Positions 1 to 10,462 of a stretch of 64,000 nt of DNA are shown here, piece after piece. The notes under the pieces are model-generated. The model ran no database searches. It was not told the DNA's origin and worked only from the letters and a program-made list of their open reading frames with translations. The stretch's first letter is position 1, and every line of letters starts with the position of its first letter. The stretch is from Circinella umbellata (Eukaryota; Mucoromycota; Mucoromycetes; Mucorales; Lichtheimiaceae): the NCBI GenBank assembly GCA_025093555.1, contig JAIWNF010000011.1, positions 248,001-312,000 on the forward strand, given 5' to 3'. The position numbers were made by a program, and so were the translations under genes.

Positions 1-731
1 CCGCTTTAAGTTTAAAGAAAGTTGAATATATAACCAAAAAGGTTTTGTAAATATATTCTTTTATTGACAGAATAAGTTTCATAAAAAAGGAAAAAGGTAG
101 AAGATGAGTTGGAACAATAGAGATGCATTTTCTTCATCATTGGCTCTCAAAAAAAAGTTAAAATAGGGGCAATATATGGACTCTGACGTATCATTGAACG
201 AGGATTCTGATCAAACATTACTCTTCAGAAGAACAGTATCGCTATTATTAAATGGCACGTAGCGAATATAATAAAATACTCAAATATTAAAAAAGAAGAA
301 AAGTGCTAAGTAGTATTGAAATATAAAAATCTGTTTTGTAACTTATGCTTTTTTAATAATATTATTATATGATAGTAGGGCTGGATAATGTAATGATATG
401 ATAAGAAAGTGGCAGTAAAGATAATAATAAGAATAATTCTATCTAGCAGTATAAGTGTATAATAGTAAATGATATAAGTAAAAGAAAAGTATGAATAAGG
501 GGATTAACTAATAATGATGTACAATACATATGATGAGAATGTAGTCGCACTACAAACTGCTGAAATGAATGGAATGAGGATGCGTGAATAATGATCTATA
601 TAGCTGTACAAAAAATAATGAATAATATGTAGTAGTGCTGAGAATATTCGAGGTATATATAATAATGCTGGTAAGAATGTGTACACGTTATATCTCGGAA
701 TAGTTATAAGTTGCTGTTGATAGTGAAGACT
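1..731. other. intergenic, AT-rich, no gene seen
   Basis: Low-complexity AT-rich sequence downstream of the Kre9-like gene, which reads leftward and stops at 732. It should contain that gene's 3' untranslated region and polyadenylation site. The only ORF of note (504-686, minus) is a hydrophobic AT-rich frame with no recognisable motif, so I do not call it. Confidence 0.6.
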
Positions 732-1638
732 TTACAAAGTCATCATAAGGTAGGAGACACTAGCAATTCCTAATGTAATTAATGTAGTGGGTACAAATGT
801 TTTGATACCAAAGCTTTCGTCAGATCCAATAGGGTTTCCTTGGCCATCCAGGATATCGATGCTGGCAGTTGCAGTAGCACCAGAGAGCTTATCAGCTGCC
901 AAAGTCACATCAGCAGGATCAGATTCGGAAGTTTGCTGAGAAGCGCAAGTTTCAGTACCCTTAGCTGCAATGTAGAACAATTCCGAGTAGGTACTATAAC
1001 ACATTTGTTTTAAAAAAAAGAGAGAACGATAAGTTCACTTGCTGTACAATGTTTGAACAACAGTATTAAAGTTATAATTTTAAATAAATAAAAAATCTAC
1101 CTTTGGTCACCGTATTGAATAACAATCTTATGTTCGGAACAGTTGGCAATGTTGCCAGGAATATTAACCAAGAAAGTACCGGTGCTACCATTTACTTCAG
1201 TAGCCAAGTTTGTAACATCGCTGCCTTCGGTATTAGTGAGTCCAATGGATAAAGGAGTGTTCTTTCCAGCTATCCAGGCTATTATTGAAATAATAGTTGA
1301 GATTAATATTTGAAAAAATAGAATTATCATTATAATTTAATTGTTAAAAAATATTTATGATGAGATACTTACAAATTGTAGTACTGTAAAAAGGCAAAAT
1401 ATATATTTTAAAAGAAAAGAGAAGGTGTTAGTGCTCTATTCGTCAATTATACAAATTTAACTAACATAAAGAAATGCTTTACTTACGCTTGGCCGGAAAT
1501 GATAGTATCTTGTGCAATAGGAGCAGTGATAGAATAATCAGAGCTTTGCTGTTGTTGCTCTTGTCGCTCAACAAGAATAGGAGAAGCCATAGTAGAAGCA
1601 GAAGCAAGTAAGAGGATGGAGAGAGAAGTCAATTGCAT
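732..1638 (-). CDS. Kre9/Knh1-like GPI-anchored cell-wall protein
   Basis: Four exons, complement(732..993, 1101..1278, 1373..1383, 1487..1638), give 200 residues with clean phases. Exon 2 is an 11-bp microexon. Residues 1-18 are a signal peptide (hydrophobic core LSILLLASAS). The body has the fungal Ser/Thr-rich GPI-anchored (Kre9/Knh1 N-terminal) pattern: a SITAPIAQDTIISGQ strand, then ATTISWIAGKNTPLSIGL, then a (Y)FYIAAKG strand near residue 120. The last 20 residues are hydrophobic (TTLITLGIASVSYLMMTL) after a small-residue and charged stretch, as in a GPI-attachment signal. The family is linked to beta-1,6-glucan assembly and cell-wall surfaces; the role here is inferred. Reading TISW across the microexon restores a typical family motif, which supports the model. 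The ATG at 1638 is the first, and a TATA box lies about 110 bp upstream. Confidence 0.85.
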
Positions 1639-1743
1639 GATAATAAAAAAAATGTAATAAAAAAGAGCTTTTGTTTGGTTTTGCGATAGCAGTAGATTGT
1701 TTGTTGTTTATAATGAAGAAAAACTGTTTGAAGTTTTTGGTCG

Positions 1744-1751
1744 TTTATATA
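1744..1751 (-). promoter_or_regulatory. TATA box of the Kre9-like gene
   Basis: TATATAAA on the minus strand, 106-113 bp upstream of the ATG at 1638. Spacing suits a 5' leader of roughly 80 bases. Assigned by sequence and position only. Confidence 0.5.
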
Positions 1752-4672
1752 CACTTGTCAGATCATCGATTAAGGTGACACATATTTTTCACATGCTTGA
1801 AAAAAATGCCACGTTTTCGCAATGTGGCCCCAGCAGGACCCTAAAAATTTTTATTCATTTCATTTCATTTTATTTCATTTCCGTCGATTTCCACATTGAA
1901 GTACCACACTTCTTTCTAACCTTCCTAAACCCCATTTAATTTGAGAAAAATAGATATCAGCACCTAGATGGCGGAATGTAATTCAATTCTGCAGACTTTT
2001 AAACCGTTACTTCAAATGAATAAATTACTATCACGATAATTTAGCATTGTAATTGATCATTTTTCATTGATGATTTTACTGCCGAACATACCAAATCAAA
2101 TATATTATACTGTCACCCAAATATTGTGGATACAATTTTACTGCTTATTAGATACATATTTATTTTAGTAAGACTATATGGCATACCATAAAAATTTATA
2201 TGTGCTCTGTGCGCTTCCAAATAAGGGGCTTCGAACATGACATGTGAAAATATTTAATACTTGACAGCAGTAAAAAAAACATGGTAGCCGGAATAATAAA
2301 ACAAATAAAGGAGTTAAATATCTCGTCATGTTGTACCACTTGGATATTTATTTTTGATTTTGTCAGACGCATATGTTGATCCTTTATCAAACAAAAGATA
2401 TAGTACATAATAATAATAATGATGGGATTCTTTTTTTTTACCAGATCATATTTTTTTTTAACCCAGGATTTCGTCCGCTGAATCCCGACAAATTCCGTTC
2501 AGTTTAGATAATATTTCCATTTATATTAATGCTGCTAACGTAAAATTACGCAAAAATGGTAACTTGCGCGGCTACTAACACATTACCCGATTATGTCAGG
2601 TTACTTTTATATTACTTGGCATCTTGCTGTTCTGCATCAGTATCTGGTGGGGCGCTCGCTGTTGAAAAAAGTATGAATAAAATATAATGAGCTTCATACA
2701 AAAATTGTAGTCTATACACTATTATTACTATTGATATTTATCACGCGTACCACTTTCTCTTTTGTCGAATTATTTTTTAAAATAGTAGTGGTAATCTGGA
2801 TTTTATTGAAGAATTACTGAAGTATTATCACTGGGGCCGTTATTAGCATACATCGTGACTTAGTAACTTGTGAAAAGCAAACTCTTCAATATTTTAGCAT
2901 ATTAATCATCAAATTTTCTTGAAATTTAACGCCCTTATCAAACAAAAAAATTGAATATACATTTTTATTTACTACATTGAAAAATTAGGAATTTGACCAT
3001 TTGTCCACTATCTTGATCCAGTTTTTTCATTTTAGCATATTATTATAGTCATAGAATAGTTAATGTAGTCATGATCACAGTAAACGGTGCTGGTGACACC
3101 ACCGTTGCTAGTACCTAAATATTGAATTCAATCCCTGACAGGTAGTCATTAGATTCCGACTTGTACCCGAAAAGCGTGGGTGGCATGATAATGAATGATC
3201 CGTTTCACTATAATGTTTATATGTTTATATCACACTGACGCATAATTTTCAAAATGACGACCATTACTGAACCCTGTCCCCAGGTAATGAATGTGTTATT
3301 TTTTACAGAAATTTAAAATACTTTGGAAAATAGGAGGGGCTGCGGATCGGGTTTTCATATTATACTGACTACTTCCATCAGATCGACAAATCTAGAGCCT
3401 AAGATTATTTGTCAGCCATATTTTATTACAACCCTCGAAAAAAATTGCTGTTATCAAGGATAGAAACGAACATGAGAAAATAATTGTAATACGCGATTAC
3501 TCACTTAAAACTTACTTATTTTAATAATTCAATATGATCGGCGCCTCGACTCACGGCAAAAACTTTCTTCAAAGATTCATACTTTTATCCAGAAACTCTG
3601 TCGCGATTTAGGAAAGTTTGTTGGCATAACCCTGTCTGAGATTTTTTTTTTGTTCACCGTAAGGCGAGTATTATCATGAAAAAAAGCAGCATTAGCATGT
3701 TACACGTGTTCTGATATCGCAATGTGAATAGATAGGCAGCGACAAACATACCATGCGGAGATGGTATTAGAAAAGGAATGATGACTACTATAATATACCG
3801 CAAATATAGGATATAGAATATAATGTTGTAAGCACAAGTCAAAAAAAAAATATTAGATACAATTAACGAATTGATTCCTTACTAATCGGCTGCAAGAATT
3901 GGGATCCATTACAAGCTCTATCAGTAGAACGTATAACCCAGATCGATTCTCTAACCAACGATAGGTCATGAATAGAGATATTAGTACCTCCGCTGTATAA
4001 TAGTATCATCATTCCATCCTAGGTGGTTTACATTTTTTATTACACTACTATTATCAGTAAGGATCTTGGAATAAAATAGAAAGCGACCTTTTTGTCTAAA
4101 AAAAGTTTCCACTGCTACTACTTCAGTTGTAAACACAAATAGGGTGGGTTTGCGAAGATTTCTACTGGGGTTAATATCATGATATATACACAATAAAAGT
4201 GGTACAGCATCCCGTGTACTATGCATTACCATAAATGGAGTTTTACTAATGACATGTGAATAATAACTTTTGACAGAAAGGTTGAAATGGCTCCGCATCA
4301 TACCACTGAAATGGTATTATATTGTCGGTTACCGGGTATTCTTTCTGGCTATACTCAAAATCACAACAAAATTGCTGTAAGACTTAACTAAATATATTAT
4401 GCCGATTCATCCCGTATTTTTATTTTCAATATGTCCAGGAATCTGATTAATAAAATCCGGAATAACGCAGAAAACTTATATCCAAATAACAAAAGGGTCT
4501 CTCCCTTGTACTCCATTACACATACATTACGTCAATAGCTTGTCTTTCTTTAAGTGTGAATAAGAAATCGAATGATGTAGGGAATAAAAAAATAAGTATG
4601 CATACATGTATACAAATGTAACACTTTATTAATATAATTTACTATTATTAAAAATCATCAAAACTTTCTATT
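1752..4672. other. 2.9 kb intergenic, decayed sequence
   Basis: The interval between the Kre9-like promoter and the CPA2 stop codon has no intact gene. Short coding-like scraps occur on the minus strand, such as a 23-codon ORF around 3120-3190 and the possible terminal exon at 2612-2658, but I can join none into a gene. The two larger minus ORFs (2196-2408 and 3981-4301) look like chance AT-rich frames. Confidence 0.5.
2612..2658 (-). pseudogene. possible orphan 3'-terminal exon
   Basis: A good splice acceptor (T-rich tract then CAACAG) is followed by a 47-base open stretch encoding SAPPDTDAEQQDAK and TAA. The composition is that of an acidic, soluble C-terminal tail. I find no convincing upstream exon, so this is either a gene relic or chance. 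Function unknown. Confidence 0.2.
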
Positions 4673-7600
4673 TTAAATTTTTGTGGCAACAAATTCGCCC
4701 CAATTCTTGACCTCACTGGGAATGCCGTCACGTTTTTCAGATTGCTTTTTAACAAATGCATCAGCGAACAATCGAGCAACCTTTGAATCGTTCAATAAAG
4801 GAATACCAAAATCAACAGCAGCACGTCGGCAAATATACCCTTCATCATATTGTGAAGAAGGACGTTGCTTAGCCAAATGCATCACAAAGTCGATATTGTT
4901 ATCTTTGAATAATCGACTAAGCTCACGCTTATTATCTGCTACGGAAGCTACCGGTAATACAGTTGTGGAAATACCCGCGCGATCCTTGAGGAAAATAGCA
5001 TCTTCTTCGGTGGGTACAAAGATAGGATGACCTAGGGGTCCCTGGAATGTCTTGGCGATGTGAATATAATCTTCAGAATCAGTGACAGCATCACCGCCCA
5101 AAAGAACACCAGCATTTGGCATTGGAATTCTAAAATTTTGTGTAGCTTGGATTGCAGCCCAATAAGCTTCATATTTGTCCTTGCCGAAACAAGCTACTTC
5201 ACCAGTAGATGCCATCTCAACACCCAAGAATGGATCGGCACCTTGTAGACGTGTCCAAGAGAATTGAGGTACCTTGATGGCTTGATAATCATATACCTTA
5301 CTCATGAGATCCACAGGTTCAGGAACATCCTTATCCGCTAATGCACGAGTAGCAATATCAATGAAATTAAGACCAAGAACTTTGGAAACAAAAGGGAACG
5401 ATCGGGAAGCACGCAAATTACATTCAATGACCTTGAGGGCACCATCCTGTTGTTTGATAATTTGCATATTGAATGGACCAGTAATTTCAAAAGCAGAAGC
5501 GACCTTATCAGCAATATCTTTCAAACGTGACATTGTATCTTTGCTAAGATCTCTTGGTGGCAAGATAAGAGTAGCATCCCCAGAATGAACACCGGCATTT
5601 TCCACATGCTCTGAAACGGCATGAACAAGAACTTTACCACGATGAGCAACAGTATCCACATCGATTTCTTGTGCTCCTTCAATGAATTTGGTAATTACAA
5701 CAGGGTGCAATGGGGAAATGTCTGCAGCTTGTGTCAGATTTTCTTCAAGTGCTTTAGGAGTATATGCAACATTCATGGCAGCGCCAGAAAGAACGTAGGA
5801 AGGACGGACTAAAACAGGGTATCCAACCTTGTCAGCAAATGAATGAGCTTCCTGAATACTTGTAAGTTCCTTCCAAGCTGGCTGGTCAACACCAATTTTG
5901 TCCAACATTTGTGAGAATTGGAATCGATCTTCCGCAGCATCAATCATCTTGGGAGATGTACCTAAAACCGTCATGTTGTTTTCATGGAGTTTGAGTGCAA
6001 TGTTTTGAGGAAGTTGACCACCGACACTGACAACAACACCTTTGGCTTGTTCCTTTTCAGCAATATCCATTACACGTTCATAACTGAGTTCTTCAAAATA
6101 CAAACGATCACATTCATCAAAATCAGTCGAGACAGTTTCAGGATTGTAGTTAACCATCACTGTCTTTTCACCCACATTGCGCAAACCACGAATACATGAG
6201 ACACCACACCAGTCAAATTCGACAGAAGAACCAATACGGTAAACACCAGAACCAAGAACCATGGTACCCTTGTCTTCAAAATTCACATCATCCTCCGAAG
6301 CATTATATGAAGTGTACAAATAGTTTGTATGTGCAGGGAATTCGGCAGCAAGTGTATCGATACGCTTAGTAAATGGTGTAATTCCATAACCTTTACGGGC
6401 CTCCCGTACAGCAAGTTCATCAGATCCAATCAAAGTGGCAATCTGTATATCAGAAAAGCCGGTCTTTTTGGCAGCAAGTAAAACTTCGGATGAAAGATCA
6501 GTGGCATCGGTCCCTTCCATATCGGCAAGATGATGATGAATATCAGCAATGTTTTTCAACTTGTACAAGAACCACTTGTCAATCTTGGATAAGTCATGGA
6601 TATAATCAATAGTAAACTTTTTACGAACAGCTGGGTCGCGTGACAACATGACTTGACTGATAGCAAACAAACGACGATCCGTTGGGTTCTTCAAAACATC
6701 TTCTACATCTTCCAATTCAGATTTGAGTGCATGGAAACCTTGCCAGCTTGGATCCACTTGACGAATAGCCTTTTGCATACTTTCTTCCCATGTACGACCA
6801 ATAGCCATTACTTCACCAACAGATTTCATGGCTGAGCCAATGTGACGATCAACATATTGGAACTTGGCAAGATCCCATCGAGGAATTTTGGTAACAACGT
6901 AGTCAAGCGAGGGTTCGAAACAAGCAGTAGTTGTCTTGGTAACAGCATTTTGAAGACTGGGTAATGTATGACCCAAAGCAATCTTTGCTGCAATGAATGC
7001 CAAAGGATAACCAGTTGCCTTGGAAGCAAGAGCACTGATGTTATAAAAAAAAGATAGAGAGATAAATGAGCAAAATGAATAAAAGCTAAAATAAAAGCTA
7101 GATTATAGTAGTTTATCATCATACCTTGAACGACTCAAACGAGCATTGACTTCAATAACTCTGTATTCAAGACTTGTGGGATTCAATGCGTATTGAACAT
7201 TACATTCACCAACAACACCCAAGTGACGAATAATTTTGATGGCAGCTGTTCGAAGCATATGATATTCTTCATCACTCAAGGTTTGTGAAGGGGCAATAAC
7301 AATAGATTCACCAGTATGAACACCCAATGGATCAAAATTTTCCATGTTACAAACTGTAATACAATTATTGGCAGAATCACGCACAACTTCATATTCAACT
7401 TCTTTCCAACCTTTCATAGAACGTTCAACAAGTAATTGAGAGGAAAGAGAAAGCGATTTTGTGGCGAGTGAACGCATTTCAGCTTCATTGTTAGCAAATC
7501 CGGAACCAAGACCACCCAAAGCAAATGCAGAACGAACAATGACTGGGTAACCAATCTGTTCGGCAGCTGCAAGAGCTTCTTCAACAGATTCTACAGCTGT

Positions 7601-8563
7601 TGATTGCGCAACAGGAATATCGATTTCTGTTTACAGTAATAATAATTGAATAAATCAGCAAAAAATAAACACGTTATCAGCAAAAAAAAAAAAAAGAAAA
7701 AAAAGAAAAGAAATATACCATTCAATGCCTTCACAAACAATTCACGATCTTCAGATGTGATCAATGTTTGAATAGGAGTACCAAGAACCTTAATATCATA
7801 CTTTGCAAGTACACCCAAACGATCCAACTCGATACCACAATTTAAGGCAGTTTGGCCACCAAAAGTTAAAAGGATACCATCAGGACGTTCACGCTCAATA
7901 ATATGAGTAACATATTCCGGTGTCACAGGTAAAAAGTAAACAGCATCAGCCAAAGAATGAGAAGTTTGAATAGTAGCAATGTTTGGATTGACAAGTACAG
8001 TCTTGATACCTGATTCACGGAGAGCTTTGATTGCTTGAGAACCTATATTAATTTCAAAATTTAGTTTTCTTTTTCTTCTTAAATTTGAAAAGGGATTGAT
8101 GGATAAGAGGGAGATAAATATCATAATAATTAAAATACCAACCTGAATAATCAAATTCACCAGCTTGACCGATGCTCAAACCGCCAGAACCAACAACAAG
8201 TACTTTTTCAACCTGTACCAATGGAACATCACCAAGAATTTCTTCAGAAACTTTTACAGCAGCACCATCACGGTTGGATCGTTCCTCAGAAGAAGTATTA
8301 GAAGAAAAGGAAAGGCCATTGGCTTGGATAGTTTGGTTAGAAGCAGCACCATTTGTAGTAGTAGTAGTAGTAGTAGTAGTGGGTGGCGTTGACGGAGAAG
8401 TAGTAGCGGACGAAGAATCCAAAGAAAAAGGAGTAGGGGTAAGAACAGCACCAGCTGCAAGAGCCGCCGATCGACGACGATTAGTATTGGCCATTGTTGA
8501 ACGAACAGCGGAAGAGGAGGACTTGGATCCTTGTTTTAATTGAGATGAGAGACGGTTATACAT
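4673..8563 (-). CDS. CPA2: carbamoyl-phosphate synthase, large subunit (arginine-type)
   Basis: Four exons, complement(4673..7034, 7125..7626, 7719..8042, 8143..8563), give 1202 residues. The enzyme makes carbamoyl phosphate from bicarbonate, ammonia and two ATP for arginine synthesis. It works with a separate glutaminase subunit, which is not in this window. The two homologous CPSase halves are visible: the first begins near residue 120 ([19 protein letters not shown]), and the second near residue 675 ([19 protein letters not shown]) with [10 protein letters not shown]. The last 140 residues form the MGS-like regulatory domain. There is no glutaminase or aspartate transcarbamylase part, so it is not the pyrimidine multifunctional protein. 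The first ~100 residues are Ser/Thr/Arg-rich with few acidic residues and a run of nine Thr, like a mitochondrial presequence. Yeast CPA2 is 1118 residues, so the extra length is mostly N-terminal. Location in mitochondria is inferred. Confidence 0.97.
8355..8380. repeat. (GTA)n microsatellite inside CPA2 exon 1
   Basis: Nearly nine uninterrupted trinucleotides, read on the minus strand as ACT codons, encode the poly-Thr run in the N-terminal extension of the CPSase. The tract is expected to vary in length without a frameshift. Confidence 0.85.
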
Positions 8564-9037
8564 AATTATTTCTTCACTTGATCAAAATATTATCAATATA
8601 AGTTTTATCAAAAGCCAAAAGACCAGCAGTAATCAGGTAAAAGGCAGAATTCATGTAAGGCAGAACCAGGGGAAACAACAAGTGTGTGTTTTAGCTTCAG
8701 CAATAAAATAAGAAGCACGTGTAGGTGTTGTAAGTATGATAAATTTAAAAGGTTTGTTTTGCAAGGGCTCAAGTAATAAGTTAAGCGAGCTTCTTTTTTT
8801 TTTTGGCTTTGGTTGTTGTTGTTATGTCAAAATGAACAAAGAGGAAAAAATAAAAAAAAAACACAAAAAAATTAATTATTGACTGGTTTTCCCAATTTTT
8901 GGGCTTTACTTATTTAGGAAGGTATTGTTTTGACTCATTATTATACTTTATCAAGGTATACTACATTTAATCATTATTAAAGCTCCATTATGATAAACAA
9001 AGAAGCCACATCATTTCCACCGTATGGTTTGTTTTAT
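8564..9037. other. CPA2 upstream region
   Basis: Non-coding sequence upstream of CPA2 up to the foldback element. It should contain the CPA2 promoter and leader. A T-run at about 8790-8804 and an A-run at 8851-8860 are present. I see no clear TATA box and no gene. Confidence 0.5.
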
Positions 9038-9039
9038 TA

Positions 9040-9465
9040 CAGGTTTTTTCCAAATTATTTGCGCTGAAGTAAATTAATTTTGCGCTATGAGAAAAGATTA
9101 TTTTGCGTTGTCTGGGGAATAAATTTGCGTTGGTAATTTTGCGCCAATGATTTTGCGCTCCTGTTTTTGCGTCAAAATATTTACTTCCTTGGTGCTTATA
9201 ACTTTATTTTAATTATTATTTCTCAAATGGCTCATATGAAATTCATTTATAATCATTTTTAATAAAATATTGTTTAATATATTCCCTGGTGAGGCAATAA
9301 AAAATATTAAGTGTTTGGACATACATACTTCAGTGCAAAAAATTCGGTGCAAAATCATTGGCGCAAAATTACTAACGCAAATTTATTCCCCAGACAACGC
9401 AAAATAATCTTTTCTCATAGCGCAAAATTAATTTACTTCAGCGCAAATAATTTGGAAAAAACCAG
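9040..9465. mobile_element. foldback MITE with TTTTGCGC subterminal repeats
   Basis: A 426-bp element. The left arm (9042-9160) and right arm (9345-9463) are inverted copies that match almost perfectly; continued but weaker similarity extends inward about 15 bases more. Ends read CAGGTTTTTTCC on the left and, on the reverse strand, CTGGTTTTTTCC on the right. Both ends are flanked by TA (9038-9039 and 9466-9467), the target duplication of Tc1/mariner-type elements. Each arm carries about seven copies of TTTTGCG(C/T) spaced roughly 15-25 bases apart. The ~185-bp centre has no ORF, so the element is non-autonomous. Superfamily is inferred from the TA duplication alone. Confidence 0.85.
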
Positions 9466-9467
9466 TA

Positions 9468-10038
9468 TATGCAATTAAAGACCTTTTTCATTAAAAACGT
9501 TTGTTTGATAACCAATATTACTTTTGATTTTTAACTTCAAGTTTAATGTAGCATCTACACACTTGGTAGCTAGACTTACAAACAATAGACACAAAGTGAG
9601 ATGCTGTGTAGTCATTAATGGGATAATGCTATTAGTGCGAACAGCAATAAATCAAATGAACTCTCAAGTATTGGAAATATTCTTTTATGATAATACATTG
9701 ACTATTTAGAAGTATAATTGACAGACTTAAGTAGTAATAACGATATGCCCTTGAAAAACATGCATGAAATTAGGAGTAACTAATACATTTCTCTTTTCTG
9801 GTTTTGTCAAGAGGAAACTACCTGTTGCCGCTGTGATGCGCATTGTAAATACCTAATGGTGACACATTAATCACCTATTATCAAAGAATGAATTCAAACT
9901 GTTTTAAAAAGTACTATTAATTCATTGTTTCGAAAATAAATATAACTATAACTGAAAAAAAAAAGATTACAATACAATACTATACTATATAGTATGACGC
10001 ATATCTATAAATTTTGTTTTCTTCTCTTCTTTTTTTTC
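9468..10038. other. intergenic
   Basis: AT-rich sequence between the foldback element and the orphan exon. The 61-codon frame at 9524-9709 shows no recognisable motif. Nothing callable. Confidence 0.45.
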
Positions 10039-10232
10039 AAAATAAAAGAGGGGTTTGTAAACTAAAAGGCAAATTAGGTGAAGAAAATACCATTTTTGAT
10101 TGCTATGTAACACCAAACAGTGATTATACCACAGCAGATTTTGATCTATCATATACAATATTTGCCTATAATTATACTAAGAAGGATCATCCTGATAATG
10201 ATGATTTTCTTTGTTGTTGTATCCGAACATAA
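10039..10232 (+). pseudogene. orphan 3' exon, hypothetical
   Basis: After a pyrimidine-rich acceptor (T-run then AAAATAAAAG), an open stretch of about 64 codons begins GVCKLKGKLGEENTIF, contains YTTADFDLSYTIFAYN, and ends DDFLCCCIRT with TAA. Amino-acid composition looks genuinely coding, but there is no in-frame ATG and no identifiable upstream exon. It may be the tail of a gene disrupted near the adjacent foldback element, or a retained fragment. I do not recognise the family. Confidence 0.25.
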
Positions 10233-10462
10233 AAACATTATATTTTTAAAAATCATTGATCATTGTCAGTTCAAGTTAAGAAATTGATTATTTTAAAAAT
10301 ACAAATAAAATGGCATTGTTTATCATGTCTAAATATGGAATTGATTTTAAATTGCATGAAACACGTCCCCATGGTTATTTTTTATTGTATTTCTCTTTTT
10401 TTCCTTCTTTCTTCTTTTTTTTTTGGTTACTTTGCTTTTCTCTAATTTGATTGTCCATTGTT

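Noticed and set aside
3981..4301. 106-codon minus ORF
   Set aside because: It has no recognisable domain, promoter or splice context and an AT-biased composition. I could not exclude a relic but do not call it.
7681..7710. A-rich tract within CPA2 as an RNA-editing or slippage site
   Set aside because: It lies inside intron 2 with good splice borders either side; exons join in phase without it.
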